From contig CALHYX010000034.1 of assembly GCA_938041035.1 (NCBI GenBank), positions 17,929 to 81,928 on the forward strand: 64,000 nucleotides of DNA, written 5' to 3'. The DNA is from an uncultured Acidimicrobiales bacterium. GTDB taxonomy: Bacteria; Actinomycetota; Acidimicrobiia; Acidimicrobiales; SHLQ01. Positions 9,201-18,300 of the stretch are shown piece by piece; within the stretch, counting starts at the first letter, position 1, and each line of letters opens with the position of its first letter. Under the pieces are notes generated by a model. That model was not told the DNA's origin. It ran no database searches and saw nothing but the letters and a program-made list of their open reading frames with translations. The translations under genes and the position numbers were made by a program.

Positions 9201-9872
9201 AGCATCCATGCTTCGCTCGCGGAACTCGACGCCGAATGCGGCGATCTGTTGGCCGCGGAGTACCACATCGACCGGGCCGCGGAGTTGGCCCGCGAACGGG
9301 CGTACGGCGAATCCGAGGTCGGGGTGCTCATCAAGTGGAGCCGGGTGCTGACCCTCTCGGGTAAACCCAAGGCGGCGGCGGAGAAGGCGCGCGAGGCGGT
9401 CGAGCGGCTGGGTCCCGGCGTCGCCCATGTTCACGATGTGCTGTGGCAGGCTGCCGAGGCCCACTATGCCGTGCGGCGAAACGGAGAGGGCGACGTCTTC
9501 GCCGGCCGGGCGGCGGCCGAGGCGCAGCGGTTCGTCGAAGGATTCGACCCCGCGTTGATGCCGATCGCGGCGAGCCGCGTGCGCTCGATCGTCGACCGCG
9601 GGGCAATGCTGCGGGCATCGGCCATGTTCGTTGAGCTCGACCTGCGCGATGGAACCGGCGTGACCACCGTGCGCCTCACCGCAACTCCCGCAGAGCTCGA
9701 GGGCGCGGCGACCGACCGAACGCTACGGCACGAGGTGCTGGCCCGTTTCCTCGCCGAGGCTGAGTCGCAACGGGCGGTCGTGGACGTCGGCACGCTCACC
9801 GACACGCTGTCCGTCAGCTCGCGCACCCTGCAACGAGACCTCCGGGAACTACGGGCGAAAAAGAACCCGTAG
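6207..9872 (+). CDS. Large BTAD/SARP-type regulator with AAA ATPase and TPR-like repeats
   Basis: The protein has 1221 residues. The TTG start at 6207 is eight bases after a strong AGGAGG (6193-6198). Residues 8-100 are an OmpR-type winged helix (LRLFGDFELV, then SARLSQTLWRLKKIL-like helices). Residues 105-230 form a bacterial transcriptional activator (BTAD) domain. An ATPase follows with Walker A GMGKS near 293 and Walker B VCLMIEDVHLAD near 408. From about 640 to 1120 are helical TPR-like repeats. A short C-terminal helix-turn-helix-like segment (LSVSSRTLQRDLRELRAK) ends the protein, an extra feature not usual in this class. Related proteins (AfsR, large LuxR-like ATPases) activate transcription in response to unknown signals. 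The proposed target is unknown; the nearest genes are the bactofilin-like gene and the glycosyltransferase. Confidence 0.92.
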   Translation: MTVLSHQPLRLRLFGDFELVVDTGNAAPFSVSSPAQRMLAHLAMARSTTLRRDVVMESVWPDLDSATAGARLSQTLWRLKKILGDHALPVAATRTHLALAPDLLVDLHEFNRCRQAPPEERRSALFRALELHRGPLLEFSDDEALWVPRQSLENDYAAVARELITALVEEDEVDEALRVAERWIERQPLAEGPYRESLQLLERAGLATDALRVFSRLGRRQSEELGVGASADHIEAGRLRSDDAGPPRGSDLGTTTAPRRLVGRGHQRAAVLEVFDLAEDGFGSVVFIEADVGMGKSRLAEELLRDAIWRGSAAGLGRCSPTTAPFGPMVSALTQAMSPTEMAVLSEQLDPRVRMQAERLLPNLRWPRAAGDPPPTFGPILVAGTDSQRGHRHTIVSLVRALASLRPVCLMIEDVHLADPGTLDTISDLVQEIGDLAAALVLTSRPEGFMRPDVAKDLRRVVRAEHTRRISLDGLDLRGVLELARATDRSFPVERARELLESTDGIPLLVVHAVDDHSPDGADDNPIHAKIARLNPTELAVLQTLGVFGEWLSVLALVRTLDEHPAEHVVRATLNLVRLRLVSESRGNYRLSHERVLGGVEKGLTSTRSRQLAEALLRSADEEQLDPRRRAELATKAVDWRAAAEAHRVAGGEALALGAYEAAVAHYEALLVLSSEGALAEAEHIDIVLALHDIHDARGEDGERDRRLAHLAGLHNNPRSNDIELRLAWTDLDAGFVDRVIESGSRLCATDPLPARSLRGGPAALVIAAHKTAGQHREAVDFLDAIAPRLDDAELAEAQVAVAPALLELGDVDRATDVLGRAAGVFDAGHEIEGYIDAASMLAVAQLHAGGGDEWLDLLHDLVERCRLLGDRRRLGHVLMTLGSAYSVLRDDFGRGRAHLIEVHQLGRDHVSARPLLTSMNNLAFSESAALGRHEEGIALLLEAVVIAEETDDRLMAAVCRGTLGEVFMAMGDRESARTALHQSLREFTELGDAHLIESIHASLAELDAECGDLLAAEYHIDRAAELARERAYGESEVGVLIKWSRVLTLSGKPKAAAEKAREAVERLGPGVAHVHDVLWQAAEAHYAVRRNGEGDVFAGRAAAEAQRFVEGFDPALMPIAASRVRSIVDRGAMLRASAMFVELDLRDGTGVTTVRLTATPAELEGAATDRTLRHEVLARFLAEAESQRAVVDVGTLTDTLSVSSRTLQRDLRELRAKKNP

Positions 9873-10011
9873 AAATTTGGCGCGCACCACAAGCCGCTGA
9901 GCTGGCAAAACGCTTCATCTCGTGTCAGACGGCCACCCGCTGCGACAAGGCGAGCCGACGTTGAGAGATTGGTGAGAGAGTCGTTTGCGATGATCTGGAT
10001 CCGCCGCCTCC

Positions 10012-10054
10012 CATGGGTGACCGTCGGATGTTTCGCATGCGACGGTCACCCATG
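10012..10054. terminator. Long hairpin between convergent genes
   Basis: A perfect 15-bp inverted repeat (10012-10026 and 10040-10054) is extended inward by three further pairs after a G/G mismatch, leaving a five-base loop. It lies between the end of the BTAD regulator (9872) and the end of the reverse-strand glycosyltransferase (10081). No T-run follows on either strand, so it is a probable bidirectional terminator or transcript-end stabiliser. Confidence 0.6.
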
Positions 10055-10080
10055 ATGGTGCCCGCGCAAACCCTCGTCCC

Positions 10081-11013
10081 TTACAGGAGCATCGCCGCGC
10101 GGCTGCGCAGGACGGCGAACGCCTGGCCGGGCGAGGTTCGTGTCGCGACGACTTCACCGATGCTGCGGCGCAGCGCATACAGCCGGCGAGCCATCGGTAT
10201 CGCCTCACCGGCTTTGGCGTCGAGGCAGATGAGTTCGGCGTCGTCGTGGAGCGCGTGGGACCTGCCGGTCGAACGAGCCCAGCGGCCGATCTCCTCGACG
10301 GTCACCCGCCGCTCCCGGCGCCGCTGATCGATCCGCTCCTCGCCGGTCGCCCGAAGCGCGTGGGGGTAACGGGTGAGCGGCTCGCGCACCGCGTCGACGC
10401 GGCCCCGGAAACCGGCCGCGATCGCCAGGTACAACGCGGGGTCATCCACACCGTGGCGAATCTCCACCGGGAGCACTTCTTCGAGCAGGTGGCGGGGAAA
10501 CGTCATCCCGGAGAGCGGAGCATGGGCATAGCGCCCGTGGGCGAGCAGGGTTCGGTCCACCCGCCCGGTCGCCAACCGGGGCCGCGGCAGCGCCACGACC
10601 CGGCCGTCGTCGGCGGTGACACCGCCGCCATTGGAAACCGCTACCAGGTTGACATCGGCGACGAAGCGCTGCACCACCCGTTCGATCTTTGTCGGCGCGA
10701 ACTGGGCATCGGCCTCCAGCACCGCGATCAACTCACCGCGGGCCGATTCAAACCCCATCTGGAGCGATCGGCAGCGTCCGCTGCGCAGCAGTGGTACGAG
10801 GCGAAGCCGTTCGCCGAACCCCCGCGCCACGTCGAGGGAATCGTCGATGCTGCCGTCGTCGACGACCACGACCTCGACGTTCTCGTAGGTCTGGTCGAGC
10901 GCCGACTCGATGGCGGTCCCGAGAACCTCGGATCGATCCGCGTTCAGGATCACGATCGACACCAGCGGACGGTCCGACCGCCACCGCATTCCGCCGTTGT
11001 TGGGTAACGCCAC
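10081..11013 (-). CDS. Family 2 glycosyltransferase
   Basis: The protein has 310 residues from GTG 11013, nine bases after an AGGAG site; the longer open frame to 11136 lacks such a signal. The N-terminus is a GT-A fold: PLVSIVILN, then the nucleotide-binding VVVVDDGSIDDS near residue 48-59, and an acidic DxD-like LEADAQF near residue 97. It would transfer a sugar from a nucleotide-sugar donor. No transmembrane segments are seen, so it is probably cytoplasmic or peripheral. The C-terminal region is Arg-rich. The acceptor cannot be told. It is divergent from the bactofilin-nuclease gene with 265 bases between. Confidence 0.9.
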   Translation of the reverse strand: MALPNNGGMRWRSDRPLVSIVILNADRSEVLGTAIESALDQTYENVEVVVVDDGSIDDSLDVARGFGERLRLVPLLRSGRCRSLQMGFESARGELIAVLEADAQFAPTKIERVVQRFVADVNLVAVSNGGGVTADDGRVVALPRPRLATGRVDRTLLAHGRYAHAPLSGMTFPRHLLEEVLPVEIRHGVDDPALYLAIAAGFRGRVDAVREPLTRYPHALRATGEERIDQRRRERRVTVEEIGRWARSTGRSHALHDDAELICLDAKAGEAIPMARRLYALRRSIGEVVATRTSPGQAFAVLRSRAAMLL

Positions 11014-11278
11014 TACGCATTTCTCCTGCCGCACCCGATTGCTTCGGCCTGAGTGCGGGCAACAAACCGAAGGCAGGCCGACCCCGGGGCGGGTCGTTAC
11101 CACCATGAACCCGCCGAACTTTACAGATGGTTGCAACTAAAGCGCAACGAACCGTCGGTCGGCCACCGAGGGCCCGACATCTCGTGCGCCGAGTAGGCCG
11201 AGCGGTGCCCCCGGGCCGCGCGAAGGTCACCGATCCGGGCGCGGCTGGAGGTTAGGGTTTGGCGCGAACGGAGCCGAA

Positions 11279-12673
11279 GTGAAACACGTCGATCAGGTAC
11301 ATCTAGGGGATCTCACGCTGCGGGAATCCGCGGTGATCTCCGGCACGGTCACCGGGTCGCTGATCGTCGAGACCGGTCCGGCCATCATCACCGGCACGAT
11401 CGTGGACGACCTCATCATCCTCGACGGCCGGGTCACCCTCCGGGGCGCCGTGGTCGGCAGTGTCTACAACGAGTCCGGCGCGCTCGACATCTACGGGCGG
11501 GTCAACGGCGTGGTCGGCGGCCCGAGCGCCAACACGGTCTTGCACGAGGGTTCGCTCGCCACGCTGGCCGACAGCGCCGGTGAGCCCCTGGACCTCGATG
11601 TACTGGACCTCGATATGACGGACCTCGAGGTACCGGAACCAACCGCCTCCGGATTCGCGCGCATCGACGGTTCATCGATCGACCTCACGACGGATGACCA
11701 CCTCGTCGACGATCGTCCCGGCGCCGATGGTCCAACCCCCGCGGATACCGTCGAGCCGGCCACGGGTAGCCGCCGTCCCCTCACGGTCGACCCCACGCCC
11801 GTTCGATCCGGTTTCATCGCCGGTGCGCTCGCCGCGGTCGGCATCAGCGCGATGGTCGCCCTGGGCTCGTATCTCGCGATCGGCGACCGTGACGCGACGC
11901 CGGTGTCGGTGCTCGGCGACGTCGAGCAGCCCCCGATTGCTCCCGCGATCCTGGCCGCGCCCACCTCGGCCCCGCCGGCCACCACCCCGCCGGCCACCAC
12001 CCCGGCGACGACCACCGAACCCCCTGCCGATCAATGGTCACCTTCGCCCGAGTTCGCCATTGGCTCCGCCGCCCGGCAGTTGCGGGAGTTACCCGTGGCC
12101 CTGGCCCTTGCGGCACCCGTCGACTTCAACGCCGACGACTATGCCCAGTGGAGCGATGCCGACAACGACTGCCGAGACCGACGAACCGACGAGCTTCTGG
12201 CCGAAAGCAATGGCCCCGTCGGTATGAGCGACGACGGTTGTGCGGTGCTGACGGGAGCGTGGTCCGACCCCTGGTCCGGCGCCGAGATAACCGGCGCTGA
12301 AGAAGCCGCGATCGATCACATCATCCCGCTCACCCACGCACACGCTGCCGGAGCGTGGGCGTGGGATACCGCCACCAAGCAACGGTTCGCCAATGATCTC
12401 GACCCGGCGGCGCTGCGCGTTGTGTCCCGCCAGACCCTCGAAGCCAAAGGTGCTTCCGCTCCACCGGACTGGCGCCCGGACCAGCAGGCCAGCTGGTGCG
12501 GGTATGCGATCGATTGGATTCGAACGAAGCACCGCTGGGGCCTGGCCGTTTCCGCCGACGAGCGAGCGGCGCTCGAACAGATGCTCGTGACCTGTGGGTT
12601 CGCCGACAGCACCGGTCCACTGCGCCAAACCCTCTCCACTCCCCCGGCCGAGGCGTCGATCACCCCGGGCTGA
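11279..12673 (+). CDS. Bactofilin-like domain, membrane helix and exported HNH/DUF1524-type nuclease domain in one protein
   Basis: The protein has 464 residues from GTG 11279, with GGAG five bases upstream. Residues 1-95 repeat the bactofilin-type beta-helix of the gene at 5588 (VHLGDLTLRESAVISGTVTG). An acidic linker leads to one transmembrane helix (about 178-201). A Pro/Thr/Ala-rich spacer follows (218-255, repeats of PPATT), typical of an extracytoplasmic linker. Residues 285-440 match the secreted HNH nuclease family DUF1524: DNDCRDRR, then GAWSDPWSG, then DHIIPLTHAHAAGAW (H347 presumed catalytic), FANDLDP and PPDWRPDQQASWCGY. The Asn usually seen before KG is replaced (TLEAKG), so activity is uncertain. 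Topology would put the polymer-forming domain inside and the nuclease outside. I know of no named family with this architecture. Confidence 0.88.
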   Translation: MKHVDQVHLGDLTLRESAVISGTVTGSLIVETGPAIITGTIVDDLIILDGRVTLRGAVVGSVYNESGALDIYGRVNGVVGGPSANTVLHEGSLATLADSAGEPLDLDVLDLDMTDLEVPEPTASGFARIDGSSIDLTTDDHLVDDRPGADGPTPADTVEPATGSRRPLTVDPTPVRSGFIAGALAAVGISAMVALGSYLAIGDRDATPVSVLGDVEQPPIAPAILAAPTSAPPATTPPATTPATTTEPPADQWSPSPEFAIGSAARQLRELPVALALAAPVDFNADDYAQWSDADNDCRDRRTDELLAESNGPVGMSDDGCAVLTGAWSDPWSGAEITGAEEAAIDHIIPLTHAHAAGAWAWDTATKQRFANDLDPAALRVVSRQTLEAKGASAPPDWRPDQQASWCGYAIDWIRTKHRWGLAVSADERAALEQMLVTCGFADSTGPLRQTLSTPPAEASITPG

Positions 12674-12760
12674 AACCAACCCGGTCGCGACCCATCCGCT
12701 CACTTCTCCCCGGCGCGCACCGAAGGAGTCGTGTTCCGTTTGCGACCCTGAACCCACACC

Positions 12761-13759
12761 ATGAGCGCCTTCCTCGTTCGCCGCCTGCACCGTGCCCTGG
12801 TAACCGCGTTGGCCGCGTTCCTGATCGCAGCAAGCCTCGGATTAGCCACCGAAGTCGCCGCCCAACCCGTGGCGGTCAACGACGGCGATGCCGACGGGGT
12901 TTCGGATCCGTTCGACAACTGCCCAACGGTGGTGAATCCGGACCAGGCCGACTTCGACTTCGACGGCATCGGCGATGCCTGTGAGGCCGTCCCGGCCGCG
13001 GGGCCCGAGATCGTGAACGTGACCGACACCACGGTGCAGCTGGCATGGATGGAGCCAACCGGATTCGCCGACGACGACCAGAACTACTACGAGATCTGCC
13101 TGTACGACGCCGAGGACACGCAAACATCCTGCGTAAAGACCACGACCACCGGCCACACGATCAGCGACCTCACCCCCTCGACCTCCTACTCGGTCACCGT
13201 GCTGGCCATCGGGCCGCGCATCACCGGCTTCCGCTCCGGACTCCTGCCGTTCACCACCGAAGCCGCAACGGAGATCACGCTGACCGTACGGGCCCGCGGC
13301 CAACACGGCGTAGAGCTCATGGACGTGCGCGTCGGGGCGCTGACGTTCGGCCCGGTCGTGGTCACCACCGGATGGCTCGAATACTCCTACGCGGTGCCTT
13401 CGACCACGGTTCCCAGCGATATTCGGGTCGGGTTCACCAACGATCTGTACGCTCCGCCAATCGATCACAACCTGTTTGTCGACTACATCGAACTCGACGG
13501 CGTCCGGTACGAATCCGAGGACCCGTCGACCTACTCGACCGGCACCTGGGCACCGGGCACTGGTTGCGACGGTGGCTTCAAACTGAGCGAGACCCTGCAC
13601 TGCAACGGGTACTTCCAGTACAACGCCGCAGCCGAGGGCTGTGTCGTTCCCGGCGGGTTCGCAACCGAGCCCGACCTCACGTGCGCCACGTCGCTGCTGC
13701 TGCCGTCCCGGGCGTCGCTGCGCCTCGCGCCGGTCCGTCTGCCCAGCTCGCTCATCTGA
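12761..13759 (+). CDS. Secreted protein with TSP3 calcium repeat, Fn3 domain and CBM60-like module
   Basis: The protein has 332 residues and a Sec signal peptide of about 34 residues (LVTALAAFLIAASLGLAT). Residues 40-74 form a thrombospondin type 3 calcium-binding repeat (DGDADGVSDPFDNCP and FDFDGIGDAC). Residues 82-165 form a fibronectin type III domain. Residues 168-285 match the calcium-dependent carbohydrate-binding family CBM60: VRARGQHGVELMDVRV, VTTGWLEYSY, VGFTNDLYAPP, HNLFVDYIELDG, then CDGGFKLSETLHCNGYF. CBM60 modules bind xylan or related polysaccharides. No catalytic domain is present, so it is probably an adhesin or a surface polysaccharide binder. Its last eight bases overlap the tail of the convergent GtrA gene. 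Confidence 0.88.
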   Translation: MSAFLVRRLHRALVTALAAFLIAASLGLATEVAAQPVAVNDGDADGVSDPFDNCPTVVNPDQADFDFDGIGDACEAVPAAGPEIVNVTDTTVQLAWMEPTGFADDDQNYYEICLYDAEDTQTSCVKTTTTGHTISDLTPSTSYSVTVLAIGPRITGFRSGLLPFTTEAATEITLTVRARGQHGVELMDVRVGALTFGPVVVTTGWLEYSYAVPSTTVPSDIRVGFTNDLYAPPIDHNLFVDYIELDGVRYESEDPSTYSTGTWAPGTGCDGGFKLSETLHCNGYFQYNAAAEGCVVPGGFATEPDLTCATSLLLPSRASLRLAPVRLPSSLI

Positions 13760-14210
13760 CGCCCGCCGGCTCGACGAACACCAATCGGTCGAGCACGAAG
13801 AACCGCACGAACCAGATCGCTGTGTAGCTGGCGAGGTTGCCCGCGGCATGCATCGTGGCGCTCACGCCCAGACGCGCGAGCTGATGGGCCACCACCGTGG
13901 CGAGCGCCACGGCGAGAACGGTCATCACCCAGTACCGGGTGACCTCGGCGCGAGACGATCGACCTTGTCGAGACCACACCAGCTTCCGGTACGCAAGGTA
14001 GGTCGCAGGGCTGATCACCAGGGCCGCCACGACCGCGGCGGCGGCCGGGGTGAGCCCGCCGGGTTGGACCTGCACCAGCGCGAAGTACAAGCCAAGGTTC
14101 GCCGGCGTGGCGACGGCCGAGACGGCCAGATAGCGGCGGGCGGTGCGAGCCGCGCCCAGCGGCGTGATCGGTGCTGGCGGCGGTGATGAAACGGTTACGG
14201 GAAGGGTCAT
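13752..14210 (-). CDS. GtrA-family membrane protein
   Basis: The protein has 152 residues with four hydrophobic helices. The arrangement is that of GtrA-like proteins: RRYLAVSAVATPANLGLYFA, then the conserved TYLAYRKLVWS loop between helices 2 and 3, and a final helix ending FFVLDRLVFV. GtrA relatives flip undecaprenyl-phosphate-linked sugars or support glycosyltransfer at the membrane. The gene is on the reverse strand behind the NlpC/P60-like gene, about 95 bases after a tiny ORF, and may share that transcript. It overlaps the convergent CBM60 gene by eight bases. Confidence 0.85.
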   Translation of the reverse strand: MTLPVTVSSPPPAPITPLGAARTARRYLAVSAVATPANLGLYFALVQVQPGGLTPAAAAVVAALVISPATYLAYRKLVWSRQGRSSRAEVTRYWVMTVLAVALATVVAHQLARLGVSATMHAAGNLASYTAIWFVRFFVLDRLVFVEPAGVR

Positions 14211-14305
14211 GGATTGGTGTCCTTGTCGAGTTTGTTCGCGACCGAAGCCGGCGAGTGGGGACGCACCCTCGGGCGGATGGCCGGAGCCACCCGCCCGACA
14301 GGGGC

Positions 14306-14359
14306 TCAGCTACCCGGGTTCGGGTTTGGGTTGGGGTTGGGGTTGGGGTTCGGGTTCAT
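14306..14359 (-). CDS. Tiny Asn-Pro repeat ORF (17 aa)
   Basis: The start ATG 14359 overlaps the stop of the preceding gene as ATGA. An AGGAGG site lies seven bases upstream. The ORF encodes MNPNPNPNPNPNPNPGS and stop, from a hexanucleotide repeat (AACCCC-type on this strand). The arrangement is that of a translationally coupled small ORF. It may be a genuine micropeptide, a translation-stalling leader (poly-Pro-rich sequences stall ribosomes) for GtrA 95 bases below, or chance from a simple repeat. Only the sequence arrangement supports it. Confidence 0.35.
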   Translation of the reverse strand: MNPNPNPNPNPNPNPGS

Positions 14360-15282
14360 GCGTTCACCTCCTCTCGTAGATCCAGGACCGGCAACACCAG
14401 ATCGCCGGCATCGGAAAGTTCGAGCGTCAGGGTCGTCGCCGCATCGACGGGCCGGGCCAAGCTGGCGCGACCCGACTCGACGATGACGCGAACCGCAAAG
14501 AGCGATGAGGCCCACAGGTCCGTCGGGGTCAGCAGCGCCGCCACATCGGTGGGCGCCTCACTCGAGGCGACGGTCGCACACAGAAAGGGATCCAGAACGC
14601 TCGAACCCGACAAGGCCCGTCGTCGGGGACGAGTCGGCCAACGCAACGTTGGTCGACACTGCGGGCACAAGACGTCGAAGGCCCGTACGACGAGGCTCGA
14701 ACAGAACAGTTTGTGCGGCGCGCCCCGCTCGCCGAGCACCGCCGACGCCTGTCGTAGTCGGGCGACCAGACCAGCCTCCCTGGCCCTCGGGACCAGGCCG
14801 CGCAGCAGGTTGGCGGCAGCCACGAACGCGACCCGATCCCAGGCGTACACCGGCTGGGGCTCCGAACCGTCGCCCGACACCCGCTCGATCGACCAACGCG
14901 CCATCCGGTCGAGGCAAAGGCGATGGGCCGTGGGTACCCCGAACCCGGTGACGGCATACGTCGACAGCCAGGCCGACAGGGTTCGCGTGCGACAGCCTTC
15001 ACCGGGCACGGACTCAACCACCTGCCAGCACGAGTCGGCCCAAACGAGAATGCCGACGTGGGTCCACCAGTCCCCGACGACCGAGTTGAGGGCCTGGGCT
15101 CGATTGAGCCGCTTGGCGAAGACAAGGGTTCCAGGCTGAAGCCCGAGGATCCGCCGGGTTTGGGACCCGGCCGGGGTCTCGAAGGTGACCGCGCCCGCGG
15201 CCGCACCCACCTGCTGCACCGGCCGGTTTGGGCGGGTGCACGAGGGCGGGAGGAGCCGTTCGGTTGAGGCGGTCGCGGTCAC
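14356..15282 (-). CDS. Permuted NlpC/P60-like (papain-fold) hydrolase
   Basis: The protein has 308 residues from GTG 15282. The order of motifs is the permuted one of the YiiX/YebB branch of NlpC/P60: first the His motif (WWTHVGILVW, around residue 74) and later the Cys motif (KLFCSSLVVRAFD, around residue 193). An LQPGTLVFAKRLN segment before the His is typical for this branch. Known members hydrolyse amide or thioester-like bonds in cell-wall or lipid substrates. There is no signal peptide, so a cytoplasmic or membrane-associated place is likely. The gene precedes the small Asn-Pro ORF and GtrA on the same strand. Confidence 0.78.
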   Translation of the reverse strand: MTATASTERLLPPSCTRPNRPVQQVGAAAGAVTFETPAGSQTRRILGLQPGTLVFAKRLNRAQALNSVVGDWWTHVGILVWADSCWQVVESVPGEGCRTRTLSAWLSTYAVTGFGVPTAHRLCLDRMARWSIERVSGDGSEPQPVYAWDRVAFVAAANLLRGLVPRAREAGLVARLRQASAVLGERGAPHKLFCSSLVVRAFDVLCPQCRPTLRWPTRPRRRALSGSSVLDPFLCATVASSEAPTDVAALLTPTDLWASSLFAVRVIVESGRASLARPVDAATTLTLELSDAGDLVLPVLDLREEVNA

Positions 15283-15350
15283 CCTTCGATAGTGCGGCCT
15301 GGACTCGGCCGCGACGAGGGGGCCTGCCCCCCTTCGGTCGCCCGGTTCGG

Positions 15351-18300
15351 TTAGGTGAGTGGCGGACCGACCACCGAGGCGGGCAGATCGAAGTCGGCCC
15401 GCAGCAACTCGGCCTCGGCCATCAAGGCCCGGTCACCCGTCCATCGCGCCCGCTCGGCGCGCAGACTCACGCTCCACGTCCCCATTCCGGCGCGGTCGGC
15501 GAACTCGATCCCGGCGATCAACGGCTCGGGGTCATCGACCAGATACGCGAGCGCTCGATCCGCCGGACCCAGACAAGCCGCACCGGCACCGACCATGACC
15601 GCCGACTGCTGGCGCGATTCCATGAGCGCGCGGGCCTTCGATCGGAGCTCGGCATCGCTGATCGCGGCGGCGACCCGGGCCATGGCGGTCACCACGGCGA
15701 TCACGTGGTAGTTCGGCCGTTCGAGCAACCCTCCGAGGAACGGTTCGGCCACCGCGATTGCCTCGTCGACCCGACCCACGTCGAACAGCGCGGTCGCATA
15801 GGCGGCCCGGCCGGCGTCGGTATCGGTGATCTCGGGGGGTGCGAGATCGAACAGCGCCAGGAATTGCGAGAGTTCACCCGCTCGTTCCAGCGAGATGAAG
15901 AGGTGAGACGCTCGACCGGGCGCGGTTGGTCCAATCCGATAGTTGTTGCCCAGTCGCTCCGCATCGACCGATAGCTCCTCGGCCTCACCCCACCGACCCC
16001 GGGTAAAGGCGAGCGACGCCGCCAAGAGCGCGCCGTGCCAGATGCGCAACGGTTCGGGCTCCACCTGGGCGGCCTTGTTCAAGGCCGCCAAAGCGTCGCC
16101 GGCCCGGTCGAGATCGCCAATTTCGAAAAAGTCGAGAACCATCGTGTGCAATACCCGACAGGCGACCGGGCGCGAGACTTCGTCGATGTCGATGCCGGCG
16201 AGATGTCGAGTGCGCTGATCCGGATGTTCGCTCACCAACCGACTGAACCAGACGTTGTACGCCGCGTCGGCCGCCTCGTCGGGTGTCGAAGCCAGTTCCG
16301 CCGCCGTCTCCGCCCAGTTCTGCGCGCTGATCACCCGACCGAGCAACGAGAGTTGGCGCGAGAGATGCAATGCGTGGGCAAACCGGAGATCGGTCGGCAG
16401 CGTTTGGACCTTTATCCGGCGGAGCTGGTCCACCCGTTCGATGTCGCCATTCGTCGGCTCGGCGACGGGTAGCCCTACCGTCGCGGCGGCCAGTGCGTCG
16501 GCGGGGCGGTTGTCCGCGAGCGCACGTTCAAAGGCCCGACGGCGCACGTCGGCCGCCTTCGGTGCGGCGCCCAGGTGTTCGAGCACCATCGCGTGGGAGA
16601 CCTGGGCGGACTGCGCCATCTCCGCGGGCATCGATTCTGCCTGGGCGAACCGACGCGCTGCTTCCGGCAGGGCTCCGGCGGCGAGAAACGCCTCGGCGGA
16701 GCGCACGAGTCGCGTCACGACTTCGTCGGCGGGAAGTCGGGTGTGGGCCTGGAAGCTGTGCTCGGCCACCTGGTGCACATCCTGGCTGAGCTCGCCGGCT
16801 CGCACGTGCATCTCGCGCAGTAGTGCGGCCGGGGTCACCACCGTGATGGCTTCACGGATCGCGGCCTTCGGGATCGCGAAGCGGCCCGGCATGTTGGTAT
16901 CGACCAGCAACTCTTCGGCGAGCAGCTCGAGAAGGCGACTCTCCAGGCGTTTCGCCGGTTGCTCGGTAATCGCCTCGGCCTCCGCGAAGTGAAACTCCCC
17001 ACCGAGCACGGTGGCCGCCGCGAGCACCGTGCGCGCCGTGGTGTCGAGACCGGCGATCTGATCGACGAAGCGGGCGTGATGCGGCTCACCGGCCTCGGTC
17101 AGGGTGTAGCCGTAGGGGTCGACCCCCTGGATCAGCCCGTGAACGAGTTCCGGCCGACCCAGCGAACGCCGATGAATCTCGCCCGCGAGCCGGCGACGAG
17201 CGTGATGGGGGGCGTCCGGCCAGACGGCCGCGATCAGCGGGAGGATCTCGTCGGTCGCCAAGGGCGGAACCTCGGTGATGACCGATGAGTCGCTGTCGCG
17301 GGCTCGTCGGACGAGCTGCGCCCAATCCGAACCCGGCTCGGGCTCGCGTCCCGCAAGCACCAGCGTGAGCTGGCCGCGAATGGTGGTGCCGAGCAGGAGG
17401 TGCAGCAGCCGGATCGACTGGCTGTCCAGCCGATGGCAGTCATCGATCATGAGGACGAGGGGGCGGTCGGCCGCGACCGACTCGATCGCGGCAACCGCTC
17501 GGGTCATGATCATTGCCCCGAAGCTGGTCTCGTCGGCCGAGACGTTCGGTGCCCGCGCCACCGCCTGGCGCAGATCGGCGAACGCGGCACTGAACGGGCC
17601 GAACGGCTCGCCCGGTGCAGGTGGGGTTGGCGGTGCGAGCACCAACGCCCCGCGATCGTGAAACTCAGCCGCCATCCCCGCGCCAAAGCGGGTTGCCCCG
17701 CCCCCCGGCGGACCGACCACCACCGCCAGTGCCACCGGGTCGGGCTTTGCCGAGACTGCATCCACGGCGGCCACGACCTGTTCCTGGCGGTGCTCGCTCA
17801 GCCGGCGCTCCATCGCGGCACGAACGATCGCGGGCCGGACCGGTTGCTCGGCCCCCGCGCTCTCGCCAAAGGGGTGCTGTTGGGAAAGCTCGGCCCGCAG
17901 CGCGCGCAGTTCGGCTCCGACCGAGCGACCCATCCCGGCCCGAAACCGATCGGCAAACTCATCGAGTACTTCCCGGGCATCGCCGACCCGGCCTTCGGCG
18001 ACCAGTCCGGAGACGGCCAGATAGGCGAGCGTCTCGTCAAACTCGTTTCGTTGCACGTCTTCCAGCAGGATCCGCAGGACCCGGGGGTCGATCGCGCCAC
18101 CTCCAGACGCGAGCCGGACCAGCACCTGGCGGCGCACTTCGTTGAACCGGTCGGTCGCGAACCGCAGGCTGTCGGAAAGCTCCACCGCGGCGAACGGTAC
18201 GCGGGTTTCGAGTAGCGCCAGGTTGTCGTCCCACACGTCGGCCGGTGCTTCGGCGAGCGCTTCGAATCGCCACAGGTCGACCGACTCCGTCGGCAGCGTC

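Noticed and set aside
14318..14350. Telomere-like GGGGTT repeat
   Set aside because: Short and internal; it is in frame as an Asn-Pro micro-ORF and lies between ordinary genes.
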